DNA from: CAMLJR01 sp964500675
GTDB lineage: Bacteria; Pseudomonadota; Gammaproteobacteria; Pseudomonadales; CAMLJR01
Assembly (NCBI GenBank): GCA_964500675.1
Contig: CAZCNY010000007.1
Coordinates: forward strand, 62,001-126,000
DNA: 64,000 nt
Reading direction: 5' to 3'
Both the position numbers and the translations under genes were made by a program. The first letter of the stretch is position 1. Every line of letters begins with the position of its first letter. Shown here in pieces: positions 62,381 to 64,000 of this stretch. Under the pieces are notes generated by a model. That model saw only the letters and a list, made by a program, of their open reading frames with translations, had not been told where the DNA came from and ran no database searches.

Positions 62381-63625
62381 CTAATTCATGTTGGCAATCA
62401 CAGCGGCGCCGAACTCCGAGCATGTCAGTGTCGCCGCATCGGGAATGAGCCGCGCGAGATCGTATGTCACCGTTTTTGCCGCGATCGCGCCATCCAAACC
62501 GCGTTGAATAAGATCGGCCGCTTCGCACCATTGCAGATAGCGCAATAGCATTTCCCCCGCGAGAATCAGCGCGCTCGGATTTACTTTGTCCTGGCCGGCA
62601 TATTGCGGCGCGGTGCCGTGGATGGCTTCAAAGACCGCGACATCATCGCCGAGATTTGCCACCGCCGAACGGCCGACTGCACCGGCCTGCGCCGTGAGCG
62701 CATCGGCCAAATAGTCTCCATTTAAATTCAGCGTGGCGATAACGCTGAATTGTTCCGGGCGTGTGAGCATCTGCTGAAACATCGCATCGGCGACGATATC
62801 GTTGATGACGATTTGACGCTGCGTGCGCGGGTTGGTGAATGCGAGCCACGGCGTATTGTCGAGCGGTTGCGCACCGAATTCTTCCGCGGCTAATTCATAA
62901 CCCCACTGCCGAAATGCATCCTCGGTGAATTTCATCGCATCGCCTTTATGCACGAGCGTCACGCTTGGCAGGTCGTGATCGATGGCGTATTGAATGGCGC
63001 GTCGTATCAAGCGCTTTGAACCTTCGGCAGAAACATTTTTGATGCCGATGGCGCAATTTTCGTCGAAGCGAATTTTTTTAACGCCCATCTCTTCGAGCAG
63101 GAATTGCAAAACCTTTTCCGCTTGCGGCGAACCCGCTTTCCACTCGATACCCGAGTAAACGTCCTCGGAATTTTCGCGAAAAATCACCATGTCGATTTTT
63201 TGCGGTTCGCGCACCGGTGCGGGCGAGCCGCGCAGCCAGCGCACGCGTCGCTGCGCGACGTAAAGATCGAACTCCTGGCGCAGTGCGATATTGAGCGAAC
63301 GAAAACCTTCGCCGATCGGAGTCGTGAGCGGACCTTTGATGACGATGCCGTATTCCTTGATGGCGTCGAGCGTCGCGGTAGGGTACCACTCGCCCGCAAA
63401 CATATCGGCGGCTTTTTCTCCGCTGTAAATTTCGAGCCACGCAATGTGGCGTTTACCGCCGTAAGCGCGCGCAACGGCGGCGTCGATCACGCTGCGCATC
63501 ACCGGAGCGATGTCGACACCGATGCCGTCGCCCTCGATGAATGGCACGATCGGATGATCGGGCACATGCAGCGAGCGGTCGGCGTCGATCGCAATTTTTT
63601 CGCCGCGTTGAGTCGCTTGTGTCAT
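62381..63625 (-). CDS. icd: NADP-dependent isocitrate dehydrogenase
   Basis: The 414-residue TCA-cycle enzyme converts isocitrate to 2-oxoglutarate. Substrate motif RSLNIALRQEFDLYVAQRRV holds the serine phosphorylated by AceK in E. coli. DMVIFRENSEDVYSGIEWKA and GTAPQYAGQDKVNPSALILA follow. The NADP-recognition residues Tyr (in PQYAG), Tyr and Arg (TYDLARLI) are kept, while the first, Lys344 in E. coli, is Gln. ATG at 63625 has GGGAG seven bases upstream and gives family length; the frame is open to 63850. Confidence 0.92.
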   Translation of the reverse strand: MTQATQRGEKIAIDADRSLHVPDHPIVPFIEGDGIGVDIAPVMRSVIDAAVARAYGGKRHIAWLEIYSGEKAADMFAGEWYPTATLDAIKEYGIVIKGPLTTPIGEGFRSLNIALRQEFDLYVAQRRVRWLRGSPAPVREPQKIDMVIFRENSEDVYSGIEWKAGSPQAEKVLQFLLEEMGVKKIRFDENCAIGIKNVSAEGSKRLIRRAIQYAIDHDLPSVTLVHKGDAMKFTEDAFRQWGYELAAEEFGAQPLDNTPWLAFTNPRTQRQIVINDIVADAMFQQMLTRPEQFSVIATLNLNGDYLADALTAQAGAVGRSAVANLGDDVAVFEAIHGTAPQYAGQDKVNPSALILAGEMLLRYLQWCEAADLIQRGLDGAIAAKTVTYDLARLIPDAATLTCSEFGAAVIANMN

Positions 63626-63668
63626 CTTATCGCTCCCAACATCGTATGTTGTTGACATCGGCGGCCAA

Positions 63669-64000
63669 TTAACTTTTTGCCAATTGCGCTTTGCGTTCGC
63701 GACGGCGCGCGTGCAATACCGGCTCGGTGTAACCGTTCGGTTGCTCGCGGCCTTTGAACACCAAATCGCACGCCGCTTGAAACGCGATGCCGTCGAAATT
63801 CGGCGCCATTTTCGTGTACAGCGCGTCGCCGGCGTTTTGCTCGTCGACAATGACCGCCATGCGTTGCATGGTTTCTAGCACTTGTTCGCGCGTGCAAATC
63901 CCGTGATGCAGCCAGTTCGCGATGTGCTGACTCGAAATGCGCAGCGTCGCGCGATCTTCCATCAACCCGATATTGTTGATGTCGGGTACTTTCGAGCAGC
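63669..64000 (-). CDS. glcB: Malate synthase G, C-terminal part
   Basis: The last about 110 residues of malate synthase G, running off the right edge. The frame continues SKVPDINNIGLMEDRATLRI, SSQHIANWLHHGICTREQVL and MAPNFDGIAFQAACDLVFKG, then REQPNGYTEPVLHARRRERK. These are the diagnostic end of GlcB, including the segment with the catalytic-region MEDRATLRISSQHIANWLHH. It condenses glyoxylate and acetyl-CoA in the glyoxylate route. It is 43 bases upstream of icd on the same strand. Confidence 0.9.
   Translation of the reverse strand, partial: CSKVPDINNIGLMEDRATLRISSQHIANWLHHGICTREQVLETMQRMAVIVDEQNAGDALYTKMAPNFDGIAFQAACDLVFKGREQPNGYTEPVLHARRRERKAQLAKS

Noticed and set aside
1..64000. tRNA or rRNA genes, insertion sequences
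   Set aside because: No cloverleaf-like tRNA, rRNA stretch or transposase frame was recognised on either strand when reading through; a tRNAscan or Infernal run would be needed for certainty.

Overview
The window reads as chromosomal DNA of a moderately GC-rich Gammaproteobacterium, probably a free-living aerobe. Supporting this are NADH dehydrogenase I, ErpA, a zinc-independent type HemB, HemJ, HiPIP, YgiQ, PhoBR, Kdp and malate synthase G. I cannot name the genus from sequence alone. Both ends are cut inside genes (nuoL at the left, a malate synthase G gene at the right).

Layout. 1-3.6 kb: the end of the nuo operon (nuoL', nuoM, nuoN). 3.7-6.7 kb: a Pho box, then pstS, pstC and pstA. 6.8-8.8 kb: an arsenic operon (arsR, arsC, ACR3 pump) behind a perfect palindrome that touches the arsR start codon. 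8.9-12.4 kb: a methyltransferase, a large unrecognised membrane protein and a Gly/Met-rich Spy-like protein. 12.5-16.1 kb (minus): gap and glycogen phosphorylase. 16.2-19.3 kb: a run of five exported proteins, two of them with VPLPA/PEP-CTERM-like sorting tails. 19.5-23.3 kb (minus): hemB, hemL, thiD, hemJ. 23.5-24.9 kb: argC and erpA. 24.9-30.8 kb: a luciferase-like monooxygenase remnant followed by a complete coenzyme F420 operon (npdG, cofE, cofD, cofC and a fused FO synthase). 30.9-39.0 kb (minus): kdp operon with a 31-residue leader gene, kdpF, A, B, C, D, E. 39.4-40.4 kb: a decayed AraC regulator and a truncated TonB receptor. 40.5-44.8 kb: two paralogous membrane proteins, orphan cytochrome oxidase subunits III and IV, an LLM flavin/F420-type oxidoreductase and an SDR. 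44.8-49.1 kb (minus): sulfotransferase, unknown protein, SDR, F420-type LLM oxidoreductase and a tiny cupin-like tail. 49.2-55.4 kb: metallophosphoesterase, glpK, an AT-rich orphan and YgiQ. 55.5-60.5 kb: purU, then phoB, phoR, pstB and phoU. 60.5-64 kb: HiPIP, a second glycine-zipper protein, a Thr-rich exported protein, icd and the malate synthase G end.

How it fits together. The phosphate system is split in two: the permease (pstSCA) lies about 50 kb from pstB-phoU and the PhoBR sensors. Arsenate resistance sits directly behind the phosphate permease, which is the usual route of arsenate entry. The F420 operon supplies a deazaflavin that is uncommon in Proteobacteria, and NpdG links it to NADPH. 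The two intact LLM oxidoreductases 12-20 kb away, each next to an SDR, are the obvious candidate users. The 39-49 kb stretch looks like an accessory catabolic region with deletion scars, and it holds most of the unexplained content.
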